From an uncultured Erythrobacter sp. (GTDB lineage Bacteria; Pseudomonadota; Alphaproteobacteria; Sphingomonadales; Sphingomonadaceae), in assembly GCF_947492365.1 (NCBI RefSeq), contig NZ_CANLMB010000001.1, forward strand, positions 620,001 to 684,000: 64,000 bases of DNA. The letters run 5' to 3'. Below the pieces are notes generated by a model. The model was given only the letters and a program-made list of their open reading frames with translations. It searched no databases and had not been told where the DNA came from. Shown here piece by piece: positions 46,515 through 53,637 of the stretch. A program made the position numbers and the translations under genes. The first letter of the stretch is position 1; every line of letters starts with the position of its first letter.

Positions 46515-47569
46515 GCGCAGACGTGAAAACCGACGCCCCCGCAGAGGCAGTCGAAGAGCGCCGGATCAATATGATCGAGGCGATCAACGAAGCGCTCGAC
46601 ACAATGCTGGCGCGCGATCCCGATGTGATCGTGATGGGCGAGGATATCGGCTATTTCGGCGGCGTGTTCCGTTGTACCGCCGGCCTTCAGGAGAAGCACG
46701 GCAAGACCCGTGTGTTCGACACCCCGATCAGCGAATGCGGAATTATCGGTGTCGCAGTGGGCATGGGCGCATACGGCCTTCGCCCGGTCCCCGAAATCCA
46801 GTTTGCCGACTACATCTATCCGGGCCTCGATCAGCTGATCTCCGAAGCCGCGCGGCTGCGTTATCGTTCTGCAACCGAATATATCGCGCCGATGACGGTG
46901 CGCTCACCCTTTGGCGGCGGCATCTTTGGCGGGCAGACGCACTCGCAATCGCCAGAAAGCATTTTCACCCACGTATCGGGGCTGAAGACTGTGATCCCGT
47001 CAACGCCCTACGATGCCAAGGGGCTGCTCATCAGCTGCATCGAAGACAATGATCCGGTGATCTTTTTCGAGCCCAAGCGTATTTATAACGGACCGTTTAC
47101 CGGCTTTTACGACAAGCCGGTCGAACCGTGGAAGAAGCATCCCGACAGCGCCGTGCCCGAAGGGTATTACAAAGTCCCGCTCGGCAAGGCGCGCCATGTG
47201 GCCGAGGGCGAAGAGCTGACCGTGCTGGCCTACGGCACCATGGTTCACGTGGCTGAGGCCGTGTGCCGCGAGAAGGGTATCGATGCCGACATTCTCGATC
47301 TGCGCACGCTGGTTCCGCTCGACATTGAAGCTATCGAAGCTTCGGTGAAAAAGACCGGACGCTGCCTGATAGTGCACGAGGCAACCCGCACCAGCGGCTT
47401 TGGCTCGGAACTGTCGGCGCTGGTCACAGAACGCTGTTTCTACCACCTCGAAGCGCCGGTTGAACGCGTCACCGGTTTCGACACACCCTATCCGCACAGC
47501 CTCGAATGGGCCTATTTCCCCGGCCCGGTTCGTATTGGCGAAGCAATCGACAAGATTTTGAAGGACTGA
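46511..47569 (+). CDS. bkdA2: Branched-chain 2-oxoacid dehydrogenase E1 component, beta subunit
   Basis: This 352-residue protein has the transketolase-like pyrimidine domain with MGEDIGYFGGVFRCTAGL, FDTPISECGIIGVAVGMGAYGLRPVPEIQFADYIYPG (read in parts) and the C-terminal VHEATRTSGFGSEL. It pairs with the alpha subunit to form the E1 heterotetramer. The start at 46511 overlaps the alpha stop. The longer frame from 46475 would lie inside E1 alpha. E2 begins four bases after its stop. Confidence 0.92.
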   Translation: MSADVKTDAPAEAVEERRINMIEAINEALDTMLARDPDVIVMGEDIGYFGGVFRCTAGLQEKHGKTRVFDTPISECGIIGVAVGMGAYGLRPVPEIQFADYIYPGLDQLISEAARLRYRSATEYIAPMTVRSPFGGGIFGGQTHSQSPESIFTHVSGLKTVIPSTPYDAKGLLISCIEDNDPVIFFEPKRIYNGPFTGFYDKPVEPWKKHPDSAVPEGYYKVPLGKARHVAEGEELTVLAYGTMVHVAEAVCREKGIDADILDLRTLVPLDIEAIEASVKKTGRCLIVHEATRTSGFGSELSALVTERCFYHLEAPVERVTGFDTPYPHSLEWAYFPGPVRIGEAIDKILKD

Positions 47570-47573
47570 CCCG

Positions 47574-48842
47574 ATGGCCAAGTTCACTTTCAACATGCCC
47601 GATGTGGGCGAAGGCGTGGCCGAGGCGGAGATCGTCGAATGGCACGTCAAGGTCGGCGACACGGTTTCCGAGGACCAGCATCTGGTCGACGTGATGACCG
47701 ACAAGGCGACGATCGACATCGAAAGCCCGGTTGACGGCACAGTGGTCGAAGTGGCTGGCGAAGTCGGCGATGTCATCGCGGTTGGCTCGATGCTGCTCGT
47801 GGTCGAGGTCGAAGGTGAGGTTTCCGAGGAAGCGGAAGAGGAAGCGTCTACTTCTGAACCCGCGCCCGCTTCGGAGCCGGCTCCAGCACCCGAACCGGCA
47901 CCGACGCCCGCACCGGCGCCCGCTCCCTCTCCGGCACCCGAGCCAGAACCCGCGCCTGCGCCAGCATCGGCAAAAGTCCTCGCCAGTCCCGCAGTGCGCC
48001 AGCGCGCGCGCGATCTCGGCATTGATTTGGGCGAAGTGAAGCCTGCCGATGATGGCCGCGTGCGCCACGGCGATCTCGATCAGTTCCTTGCTTACAATTC
48101 GGGCGGCGGCTTTGCGCCTGCGGGCCAGACACGCACGGACGAGCCGATCAAGGTGATCGGTCTGCGCAAACGGATCGCCCAGAATATGAGCGCGGCCAAG
48201 CGCAACATTCCGCACTTCACCTATGTCGAGGAATGCGACGTCACCGCGCTTGAAGCGATGCGCGCCGACCTCAACAATGCGCGCGGTTCAAAGCCCAAGC
48301 TGACAATGCTTCCGCTGCTGATCAGTGCCTTCTGCAAGCTCATCCCCAGCTATCCGATGATCAATGCCCGCTATGATGACGAAGCAGGCGTAGTCACGCG
48401 CCATGGCTCGGTGCATCTCGGCATGGCGACGCAGACCGACAATGGCCTGATGGTGCCGGTGATCCGCGACGCGCAGGCGCGCAATCTGTGGCAGCTCGCA
48501 AACGAGATCGGCCGCCTGGCCAATGCCGCGCGCGATGGTTCAGCCAAGTCAGAGGAGCTTTCCGGCTCGACACTGACTGTCACTTCACTCGGGCCGCTTG
48601 GAGGCGTTGCAACCACTCCGGTCATCAACCGCCCTGAAGTTGCGATCATCGGCCCTAACCGCATTATCGAGCGTCCGATGTTCGTGCGCCAGCCTGACGG
48701 GAGCGAGCGGATCGAGAAGCGCAAGCTGATGAATATCTCGATTTCCTGCGATCACCGTGTGGTCGACGGTTTCGATGCGGCCAGCTTTATTCAGGACGTG
48801 AAAAAGCTCATCGAAACACCGGTCTTGCTGCTGTCTGATTAA
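47574..48842 (+). CDS. bkdB: Branched-chain 2-oxoacid dehydrogenase E2 (dihydrolipoamide acyltransferase)
   Basis: This 422-residue protein has an N-terminal lipoyl domain with the modified lysine in MTDKATIDIE (Lys44), then an Ala/Pro/Glu-rich linker of about 50 residues, a peripheral-subunit-binding domain (ASPAVRQRARDLGIDL), and the catalytic acyltransferase domain ending in SCDHRVVDGFDAASF with the His-Asp active site. It moves the branched acyl group to CoA. The gene completes the operon; a dihydrolipoamide dehydrogenase must be elsewhere. A 10-base inverted repeat lies beyond the stop. Confidence 0.93.
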   Translation: MAKFTFNMPDVGEGVAEAEIVEWHVKVGDTVSEDQHLVDVMTDKATIDIESPVDGTVVEVAGEVGDVIAVGSMLLVVEVEGEVSEEAEEEASTSEPAPASEPAPAPEPAPTPAPAPAPSPAPEPEPAPAPASAKVLASPAVRQRARDLGIDLGEVKPADDGRVRHGDLDQFLAYNSGGGFAPAGQTRTDEPIKVIGLRKRIAQNMSAAKRNIPHFTYVEECDVTALEAMRADLNNARGSKPKLTMLPLLISAFCKLIPSYPMINARYDDEAGVVTRHGSVHLGMATQTDNGLMVPVIRDAQARNLWQLANEIGRLANAARDGSAKSEELSGSTLTVTSLGPLGGVATTPVINRPEVAIIGPNRIIERPMFVRQPDGSERIEKRKLMNISISCDHRVVDGFDAASFIQDVKKLIETPVLLLSD

Positions 48843-48870
48843 GGCGGGAAAATAAGTTCGCTTTTTGCGA

Positions 48871-48908
48871 ATAGGGCCGTTGACAGCCTATGTGCACGGC
48901 CCTATTTG
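48871..48908 (+). promoter_or_regulatory. Inverted repeat containing a predicted tRNA-Asp promoter; also a possible bkd terminator
   Basis: ATAGGGCCGT (48871-48880) and ACGGCCCTAT (48896-48905) are perfect inverted repeats. The TTGACA box at 48880-48885 and TATTTG at 48903-48908 lie in and beside them with a 17-base spacer, 21 bases before the tRNA. The transcribed hairpin could also end bkd transcription. Which role dominates cannot be told from sequence. Confidence 0.55.
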
Positions 48909-48928
48909 CGCGTCTCCCAAGTGGCTGC

Positions 48929-49005
48929 GCGGGTGTAGCTCAGTTGGTTAGAGTGTCGGCCTGTCACGCCGAAGGTCGCGGGTTCGAGTCCCGTCACTCG
49001 CGCCA
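48929..49005 (+). tRNA. tRNA-Asp (GTC anticodon)
   Basis: This is a 77-base tRNA with encoded CCA. Acceptor arms GCGGGTG and CACTCGC pair with one G-T, the discriminator is G as expected for Asp, and the anticodon loop is CTGTCAC with GTC at 34-36. The T loop GGTTCGAGTCC is standard. It lies between the bkd operon and a convergent transporter gene. Confidence 0.96.
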
Positions 49006-49021
49006 CTTGGGACATTTTTCC

Positions 49022-50485
49022 TCAATCGAACTTGTCTGATAGCGCCGCAAGGTTCGCTTCGTGCTGCGCTTTGTCGATCTTGTAGCGTGACACGAAAAAC
49101 AGCGCGACCATGTAGAGCACCAGCAGCGACGGTGCATACAGTGCGCCCAGCCACCACAATGTGTCCGCTGGAACGGTGCCGGACTCCGGATTATCAGGAA
49201 ACGCGATAACCGTAAGGATCGCGCCCGCTGCTAGCACGCCAAGGCCCTGCGTTGTCTTTCGCGTGAAAGTCATGGCGGCGTAATAAACCCCCTCATTCCG
49301 GCGTCCGGTCTTGAGCTGGTTCGATTCAACCAAATCGGCGATCATCGCATAGGATACCGCTTGCACCGCGATGATAAAGGCGAGGTCGAGTGTGTTCACC
49401 GCAACGATGATCGGAAACAGGATCGGGTCGCCATTTTCCGGCATCATACCGGCAAGTCGCAGCAAATAAGGCGCCGGCTGGATCGAGAAGGCGAGCAGAC
49501 CGAGAACAATTGTCGCGCGTTTCTTACCCCAGCGTCGCGCTGCGCGTGGTGCGATGACCAATGCGATCGCTGCCGACACAAAGACCAGAGCGGTCCAGAT
49601 GAAGATCTGTTCTTCGCTAAAGCCCCAGAAGTGATTGAGCATCAGGAAGATAAGGCCGGCATGCAGCCCCGCAGCCACCGCAAAGACAATGGTTGCGGCA
49701 AACAATGCCAGAAAGCTTCTCTCACTGAGCACTTCGTACATCTCACGAAAGACGCGCCGGACGCCGAAGCTTTCCGTGCTCGCCTTTGGCTTGGTCAGCG
49801 TCGGGATACGGTGATGCGTGCCGATAGCGGAAACGATGATCGCTGCGAACAATACTATACCGGCGATCACGCCATAGGTTTCATAAGCCTCGCGGTCGCG
49901 CATGCCGAGCGGACCGGTGAGCAATACGCCGAACATGAGGATGCTCATCATATTGCCGCCGACCCATCCAAAGAAGAGGCGGAAGCTCTGCAAGCTCGTG
50001 CGTTCCTGATAATCGCGCGACAATTCTGGCAGCAGCGCGCTTGAAGGCGTCTCGTAAAAGGTGATGAATGTACGGATCAGAATTGCCAGCACCGTAAGAT
50101 AGACGAACAGGCCGAACTGCGAGAGATCTGGCGGGTTCCACAACAGGAAATAGCTGAGCCCGACGGGAAGCGCGGCGGCATACATAAAGGGATGACGCCG
50201 GCCCCAGCGAGAACTGAAATTGTCCGACCAATAGCCGACCAGCGGATCGGAAAAGGCATCGAAAACAAGCGCGATCAGGATCGCAAGGCCGACCAGACTG
50301 GGCTCCAGACCGATGACCGAGCCGTAAAACAGCAGCAGGAAATAATCGAAACCGTTATTCTTGATTCCGAATGCTGCGGCACCGAAGCCATGCAGCAGTT
50401 TGAGGGCAAGCGATGGCGGCGGAATCTCGCCAGCCGGATTGGGCACCTCAACGGGCTTTGCGCCCGCATCTGCATTGCTTGCCAT
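49022..50485 (-). CDS. GPH-family (glycoside-pentoside-hexuronide) cation symporter, MFS-type
   Basis: This 487-residue protein has about twelve hydrophobic segments and the GPH signature FDAFSDPLVGYWSDNFSSRWGRRHPFMYAAALP near residues 75-110. The family moves melibiose, xylosides and other sugars with sodium or protons. The ATG at 50485 is used; the frame open to 50563 adds a Cys-rich stretch unlike the family. It is divergent from the ArsR gene and has a 16-base palindrome 75 bases upstream, so it may be controlled by that regulator. Substrate unknown. Confidence 0.85.
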   Translation of the reverse strand: MASNADAGAKPVEVPNPAGEIPPPSLALKLLHGFGAAAFGIKNNGFDYFLLLFYGSVIGLEPSLVGLAILIALVFDAFSDPLVGYWSDNFSSRWGRRHPFMYAAALPVGLSYFLLWNPPDLSQFGLFVYLTVLAILIRTFITFYETPSSALLPELSRDYQERTSLQSFRLFFGWVGGNMMSILMFGVLLTGPLGMRDREAYETYGVIAGIVLFAAIIVSAIGTHHRIPTLTKPKASTESFGVRRVFREMYEVLSERSFLALFAATIVFAVAAGLHAGLIFLMLNHFWGFSEEQIFIWTALVFVSAAIALVIAPRAARRWGKKRATIVLGLLAFSIQPAPYLLRLAGMMPENGDPILFPIIVAVNTLDLAFIIAVQAVSYAMIADLVESNQLKTGRRNEGVYYAAMTFTRKTTQGLGVLAAGAILTVIAFPDNPESGTVPADTLWWLGALYAPSLLVLYMVALFFVSRYKIDKAQHEANLAALSDKFD

Positions 50486-50559
50486 ATAAGTTACTCTCCC
50501 GGGCCCGGAAGCTAGGCAAGCGGGTGGCGGCTGGCAATGACGTTCGCAGAATAGGTTAC

Positions 50560-50575
50560 TCAACCAAATGGTTGA
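50560..50575. promoter_or_regulatory. Predicted ArsR-family operator, distal palindrome
   Basis: TCAACCAAATGGTTGA has perfect 7-base arms around two bases. It lies 31 bases before the ArsR start and 75 bases before the divergent transporter start. The ACCA/TGGT core recurs in the second palindrome at 50600-50611. Confidence 0.65.
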
Positions 50576-50599
50576 CTCTTTGCGTGAGCAGCAATACTA

Positions 50600-50611
50600 A
50601 ACCATATGGTT
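50600..50611. promoter_or_regulatory. Predicted ArsR-family operator overlapping the start codon
   Basis: AACCATATGGTT is a perfect 12-base palindrome with the same core as 50560-50575. It contains the ATG of the regulator gene (50606-50608). This fits an autoregulatory site, or a short-leader mRNA whose 5' end is near the start codon. Confidence 0.6.
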
Positions 50612-50938
50612 GATAATAACGAGACGGTCCTCTCTGTGTTTCGCGCGCTAGGTGATCCCAGCCGTTTGGCGATGATCGAGCGATTGTCGCGCGGTCCGGC
50701 CAATGTCAGCGAACTGGCCGAGCCGCTCGACATGTCGCTGGCCGGTGCGTCGAAACATGTCGGCGTGCTCGAAGCGGCAGGATTGCTGGTGCGGACCAAG
50801 CGCGGGCGCGAGCGGGTGTGCGAGCTGCGGCCCGGTGCGCTGTTCGAGGCACGCGACTGGGTGCAGCGCTACTCGAAATTCTGGAACGAGCGGCTCGACG
50901 CATTGGAACAGGCTTTGGAGGCAGATGAAAATGAGTGA
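50606..50938 (+). CDS. ArsR/SmtB-family transcriptional regulator
   Basis: This 110-residue winged-helix protein has VFRALGDPSRLAMIERLS, a recognition helix MSLAGASKHVGVLEAAGLL, and the beta wing RTKRGRERVCELRPG. No metal-binding ELCVC motif is visible, so it is the non-metal (SdpR-like) branch. Such regulators are often paired with an AHSA1 protein, as here: the next ATG overlaps its stop by eight bases. It likely represses itself, its partner and perhaps the divergent GPH transporter via the two palindromes. No good ribosome site precedes the ATG. Confidence 0.9.
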   Translation: MVDNNETVLSVFRALGDPSRLAMIERLSRGPANVSELAEPLDMSLAGASKHVGVLEAAGLLVRTKRGRERVCELRPGALFEARDWVQRYSKFWNERLDALEQALEADENE

Positions 50939-51458
50939 TTACGGAATCCAGACAGGACCAAGCGAGCTTCAGTTTACCCGCCTGTTCAACGCCAGCGCAG
51001 ACAAGGTCTGGCAGTTTCTCGTCGATCCGGAAAAGCGCAAATTGTGGTTTTGCGGCGGGTCAACCGACGATCACGTTGGCGGAAAGATCACCTTCGAGTT
51101 CGACCACCGCCGCCTATCTGAAAGCGATCCTCCGGAAAAATACGCTTCCGAGGAAGTCGTGACCCATTATGGTGAAATCCTCGAAATCAACCCGCCGCGA
51201 CGGCTCGCCTTTACGTGGTTCGAATCCGCTGGTGCAGATTCGAGCGTGGTCGAGATTGACCTCAAGCCGCTCGGTGAGGGGCAGACCGAACTGCGCCTCG
51301 TTCATAAGGGCGTGGTAGGACGCGAGATGTTGATCGGTGTGTTCGCCGGTTGGCACGGCCATTTCGACCTGCTCGCCGAAGTGCTTGTAGGCCCGCGCAC
51401 AACCGATTTCTGGGTGCGTGATCAGCAGCTTGAGGCTGAATATGAGAGCAAGATCTAG
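50931..51458 (+). CDS. AHSA1/SRPBCC-domain protein paired with the ArsR regulator
   Basis: This 175-residue protein is a START-like SRPBCC fold: FTRLFNASADKVWQFLVDPEKRKLWFCG at the start, then GEILEINPPRRLAFTWFE and the C-terminal GWHGHFDLLAEVL. It may bind a small hydrophobic ligand, but none is known for this branch. The start at 50931 overlaps the ArsR stop (ATGAGTGA). The gene is thus translated with its regulator. It ends in a four-base overlap with a convergent small gene. Confidence 0.88.
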   Translation: MSDYGIQTGPSELQFTRLFNASADKVWQFLVDPEKRKLWFCGGSTDDHVGGKITFEFDHRRLSESDPPEKYASEEVVTHYGEILEINPPRRLAFTWFESAGADSSVVEIDLKPLGEGQTELRLVHKGVVGREMLIGVFAGWHGHFDLLAEVLVGPRTTDFWVRDQQLEAEYESKI

Positions 51459-51688
51459 TCAGGTTCTTGTGGCGGTGACCAGCTGCCGGTTTCCATCCAG
51501 ATCAGGAACCGCTTGAGCGGCAGGAGCCAGATGATCCCGAGGACCAGATAAACAATCGTCTGGGCGAGGCCGGGCCACTGCCCGATCAAGCCGGGTGCAT
51601 AGCGCGCGATCACAATCGCATAGACCATCAGGGCGATAAACAGCGCGAGAATGCCGACAGGAATTCGCCAGGTGGGTTCTTCGCGCAT
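51455..51688 (-). CDS. DUF2842 small membrane protein
   Basis: This 77-residue protein has two hydrophobic segments (VGILALFIALMVYAIVIARY and TIVYLVLGIIWLLPL) and the family pattern ending in KRFLIWM. DUF2842 is found in alphaproteobacteria with no known role. It follows the 5-formyl-THF cyclo-ligase gene on the minus strand and shares its boundary base, and it converges with the AHSA1 gene. Confidence 0.8.
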   Translation of the reverse strand: MREEPTWRIPVGILALFIALMVYAIVIARYAPGLIGQWPGLAQTIVYLVLGIIWLLPLKRFLIWMETGSWSPPQEPD

Positions 51689-52269
51689 TATCCGATCCCG
51701 TAAATGCGTGTGGGTGTGACGATGGCATCGAGCGGCATGTCATGCGGCTCTAGCGGCAATTCCTCGACCAGTTGCACATCCCATGCAAGACCGATCACCA
51801 TCCGGCCTGGATTAGCGGCCAGCCAGCGATCGTAATGCCCGCCGCCCTGACCAAGCCGCTCTAGCGCGGCGGTGAAGCCGACCAGCGGGATGAACAATAC
51901 ATCGGGTGCGACATCGGCGGCGTCCGATGCAGGCTGAAGCATGCCGAACGCGCCTTTTTCCAAATCGCTTTCGCCATGCGGATCGCTGTGTTCGCGGAAT
52001 ATCATCGGAGCATCGGGCGCGGTGAAAGCGGGGAGGGCGATCCTGTGACCCGCTTCGTGAAAGAAGCGCGCATAACCGCCCGCCGGAGCCTCGACAGAAT
52101 TGGCGTGATATAGCCCGATCACGGCCTCGTTCCCGATCTTCTCAAGTAAAGGGGCAGGGGGGCGGTTGAACAGCAAAGCGCGGATCGCATCGGATTGCGC
52201 CGCTACATGCTCCTTGCGCGCGGCGCGCAAAGCCTTGCGAAGATCGGATTTAGAAGTCACGCGGTGCAA
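51688..52269 (-). CDS. 5-formyltetrahydrofolate cyclo-ligase
   Basis: This protein of about 190 residues has the family pattern LRKALRAARKEHVA at the start and the ATP-binding LVGFTAALERLGQGGGHYDRWLA motif near residue 130. It converts 5-formyl-THF to 5,10-methenyl-THF. The start is uncertain: a TTG at 52269 has a GAGG nearby, and a GTG at 52260 gives VTSKSDLR. It lies just downstream of the 6S RNA gene, matching the conserved zapA-ssrS-ygfA order of many bacteria. Confidence 0.9.
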   Translation of the reverse strand: MHRVTSKSDLRKALRAARKEHVAAQSDAIRALLFNRPPAPLLEKIGNEAVIGLYHANSVEAPAGGYARFFHEAGHRIALPAFTAPDAPMIFREHSDPHGESDLEKGAFGMLQPASDAADVAPDVLFIPLVGFTAALERLGQGGGHYDRWLAANPGRMVIGLAWDVQLVEELPLEPHDMPLDAIVTPTRIYGIG

Positions 52270-52409
52270 ATGTCCTCAATCAAAACGGCCCGAAGGGCCG
52301 CAAGCCCGACCGGGCGCCCGCAGCGATGCGATCTCTGATCGCAATGAGCGAGGAAATCGCACCCGCGGAGGCGGGTGCGCAAATAGGAATGACGGGACCA
52401 CCATGGGTC

Positions 52410-52545
52410 GGTGCCTGGAAATCCTCTGACGCCAAAAACGTCAGGTGGGCGCCGTATGCTCAAGTCCCACAGCCGAACTGGTGGACAAGAGCAGGGACAA
52501 CTCCCTTGGATTGCTTATAGCCTCAGGGATTTTCGGTGGCTCGTA
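52410..52545 (-). ncRNA. ssrS: 6S RNA
   Basis: The minus-strand stretch between zapA and the cyclo-ligase gene forms a 6S-like structure. The closing stem pairs GAAAATCC-TGA near 52535-52524 with TCA-GAGGATTTC near 52430-52418, and an outer GCC/GGC extends it. A large central region with complementary sides lies between. Position between zapA and ygfA-type genes is the classical locus. 6S RNA mimics an open promoter and sequesters housekeeping RNA polymerase. Ends are approximate to about 15 bases. Confidence 0.72.
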
Positions 52546-52570
52546 CCGGGCAGCCCCGCCGATAATGGAC

Positions 52571-53149
52571 TTAGGAGCCCGCGGCCTGACCTTCAAGCTC
52601 GCTTGCCGCTTCTTCTGCACGCGCGGCGAGGGCTTCGAGCTTTTCGGCGAGTGCTTCGGAGTGCGCGGCATCCTCAGCCGGCCCGCCAAACAGGTCGTGC
52701 TGGTGGCGCGCTTGCTCTTTCAGATCGGCGACTTCCTGCCGCAAGATGTCATTGTCCTTGCGCGCCCGCTCTTCGGCTTTTCTAAGAGTTTCGACCTCGG
52801 CGAGCAGTTGAGCCTGTTTTCCGCCAGCGCGTTCTTTGTCGTGTTCAATTTGCGTGCTGGCCTTGTGCAAGGCGTTGGCGGCATCGTCCTTCGCCCGCTG
52901 CAATTCCTGCCGCATTTCGGACATTTCGGCCTGCGCATCGCGAACCGCACTCTTCGCCTCGTCGAGCTCATCCGCCATGAAAAGGGCAGCGAAGACCATA
53001 TTGTCCGCCTCTTGCGCGGCGCGGGCTGTCCCCAGCTTTGCGTAATTGGCATCGATTAGCGCGCCAAACTTGGCGACTTTCTCCTCGTCACCAGGGCCGC
53101 AATTGATTGCGTAAGTGCGAGGGCCGACCTTGATCTTGACCTGGCTCAT
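52571..53149 (-). CDS. zapA: Cell division protein ZapA
   Basis: This 192-residue protein has an N-terminal ZapA domain (VKIKVGPRTYAINCGPGDEEKV, then the ALIDANYAKLG helix) in the first 75 residues. A long Ala/Glu/Arg-rich coiled coil fills the rest, longer than in E. coli ZapA, as is usual in this group. It bundles FtsZ filaments at midcell. The ATG overlaps the stop of the small coiled-coil gene upstream (ATGA at 53146-53149). The 6S RNA follows on the same strand. Confidence 0.87.
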   Translation of the reverse strand: MSQVKIKVGPRTYAINCGPGDEEKVAKFGALIDANYAKLGTARAAQEADNMVFAALFMADELDEAKSAVRDAQAEMSEMRQELQRAKDDAANALHKASTQIEHDKERAGGKQAQLLAEVETLRKAEERARKDNDILRQEVADLKEQARHQHDLFGGPAEDAAHSEALAEKLEALAARAEEAASELEGQAAGS

Positions 53150-53379
53150 GCTTCGAGTTCCTCGATCAAGGCGTCCAATTCGCCAAGTGTATCAGCAACT
53201 TCCTCGCGCAATTTCTCATGTGCGTTGACCAGAGCCATGACACGGGAGGACTCGCCAGCGCCAGTTTGAGCGTCAGCGGATTTGCCTGATCTGGATTCGA
53301 TTTTCGCGCGCACAGCATCGATCCGCGCCATCGCGGTGCTGATGCGGGACATCGCTTCTTCGATACGGCCTGCGCTCAT
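53146..53379 (-). CDS. Small coiled-coil protein upstream of zapA
   Basis: This 77-residue protein is nearly all helix: EEAMSRISTAMARIDAVRAKIE, a short Ser/Gly linker, then LVNAHEKLREEVADTLGELDALIEELE. It has no signal peptide, metal motif or known domain. Its stop overlaps the zapA start by four bases, so the two are almost surely translated together and it may join the divisome as a ZapB-like partner. That role is inference. Confidence 0.8.
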   Translation of the reverse strand: MSAGRIEEAMSRISTAMARIDAVRAKIESRSGKSADAQTGAGESSRVMALVNAHEKLREEVADTLGELDALIEELEA

Positions 53380-53637
53380 AACGGGAGGGAAAATACCAAG
53401 ATTTGCAGCAATCGCAAAGTGTTGGGCGCGCCTGTTGATAAGTGCTCTGTGATTTGGTGCAGACTTTGCAAATTCGGCAACTCATCAGTGGAGCGCGAAG
53501 GGGGAAGTGTTGACCTGTCAAAGCGCCTCGGCAATGGCATCCTGCACTGGTTCGGAAGGGTCGAATCGCTCCTTTTGCCCCAGCCCGCATACGCGACCCG
53601 CGCCCATTCACGCGCCAGCAGGAGCCTTCGACGCCCC

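Noticed and set aside
47870..47970. Tandem repeat rich in CCGGCACCC-like units
   Set aside because: It encodes the Ala/Pro/Glu linker between lipoyl and binding domains of E2, a normal feature of these enzymes.
52445..53059. 204-residue plus-strand frame across zapA and the 6S RNA
   Set aside because: It is antisense to zapA, whose N-terminal domain and start overlap are convincing, and it runs into the 6S RNA region.
53510..53521. TTGACCTGTCAA near-palindrome upstream of tkt
   Set aside because: It is a possible operator or -35 region, but only a single copy is seen, no second element fits, and no regulator is near.
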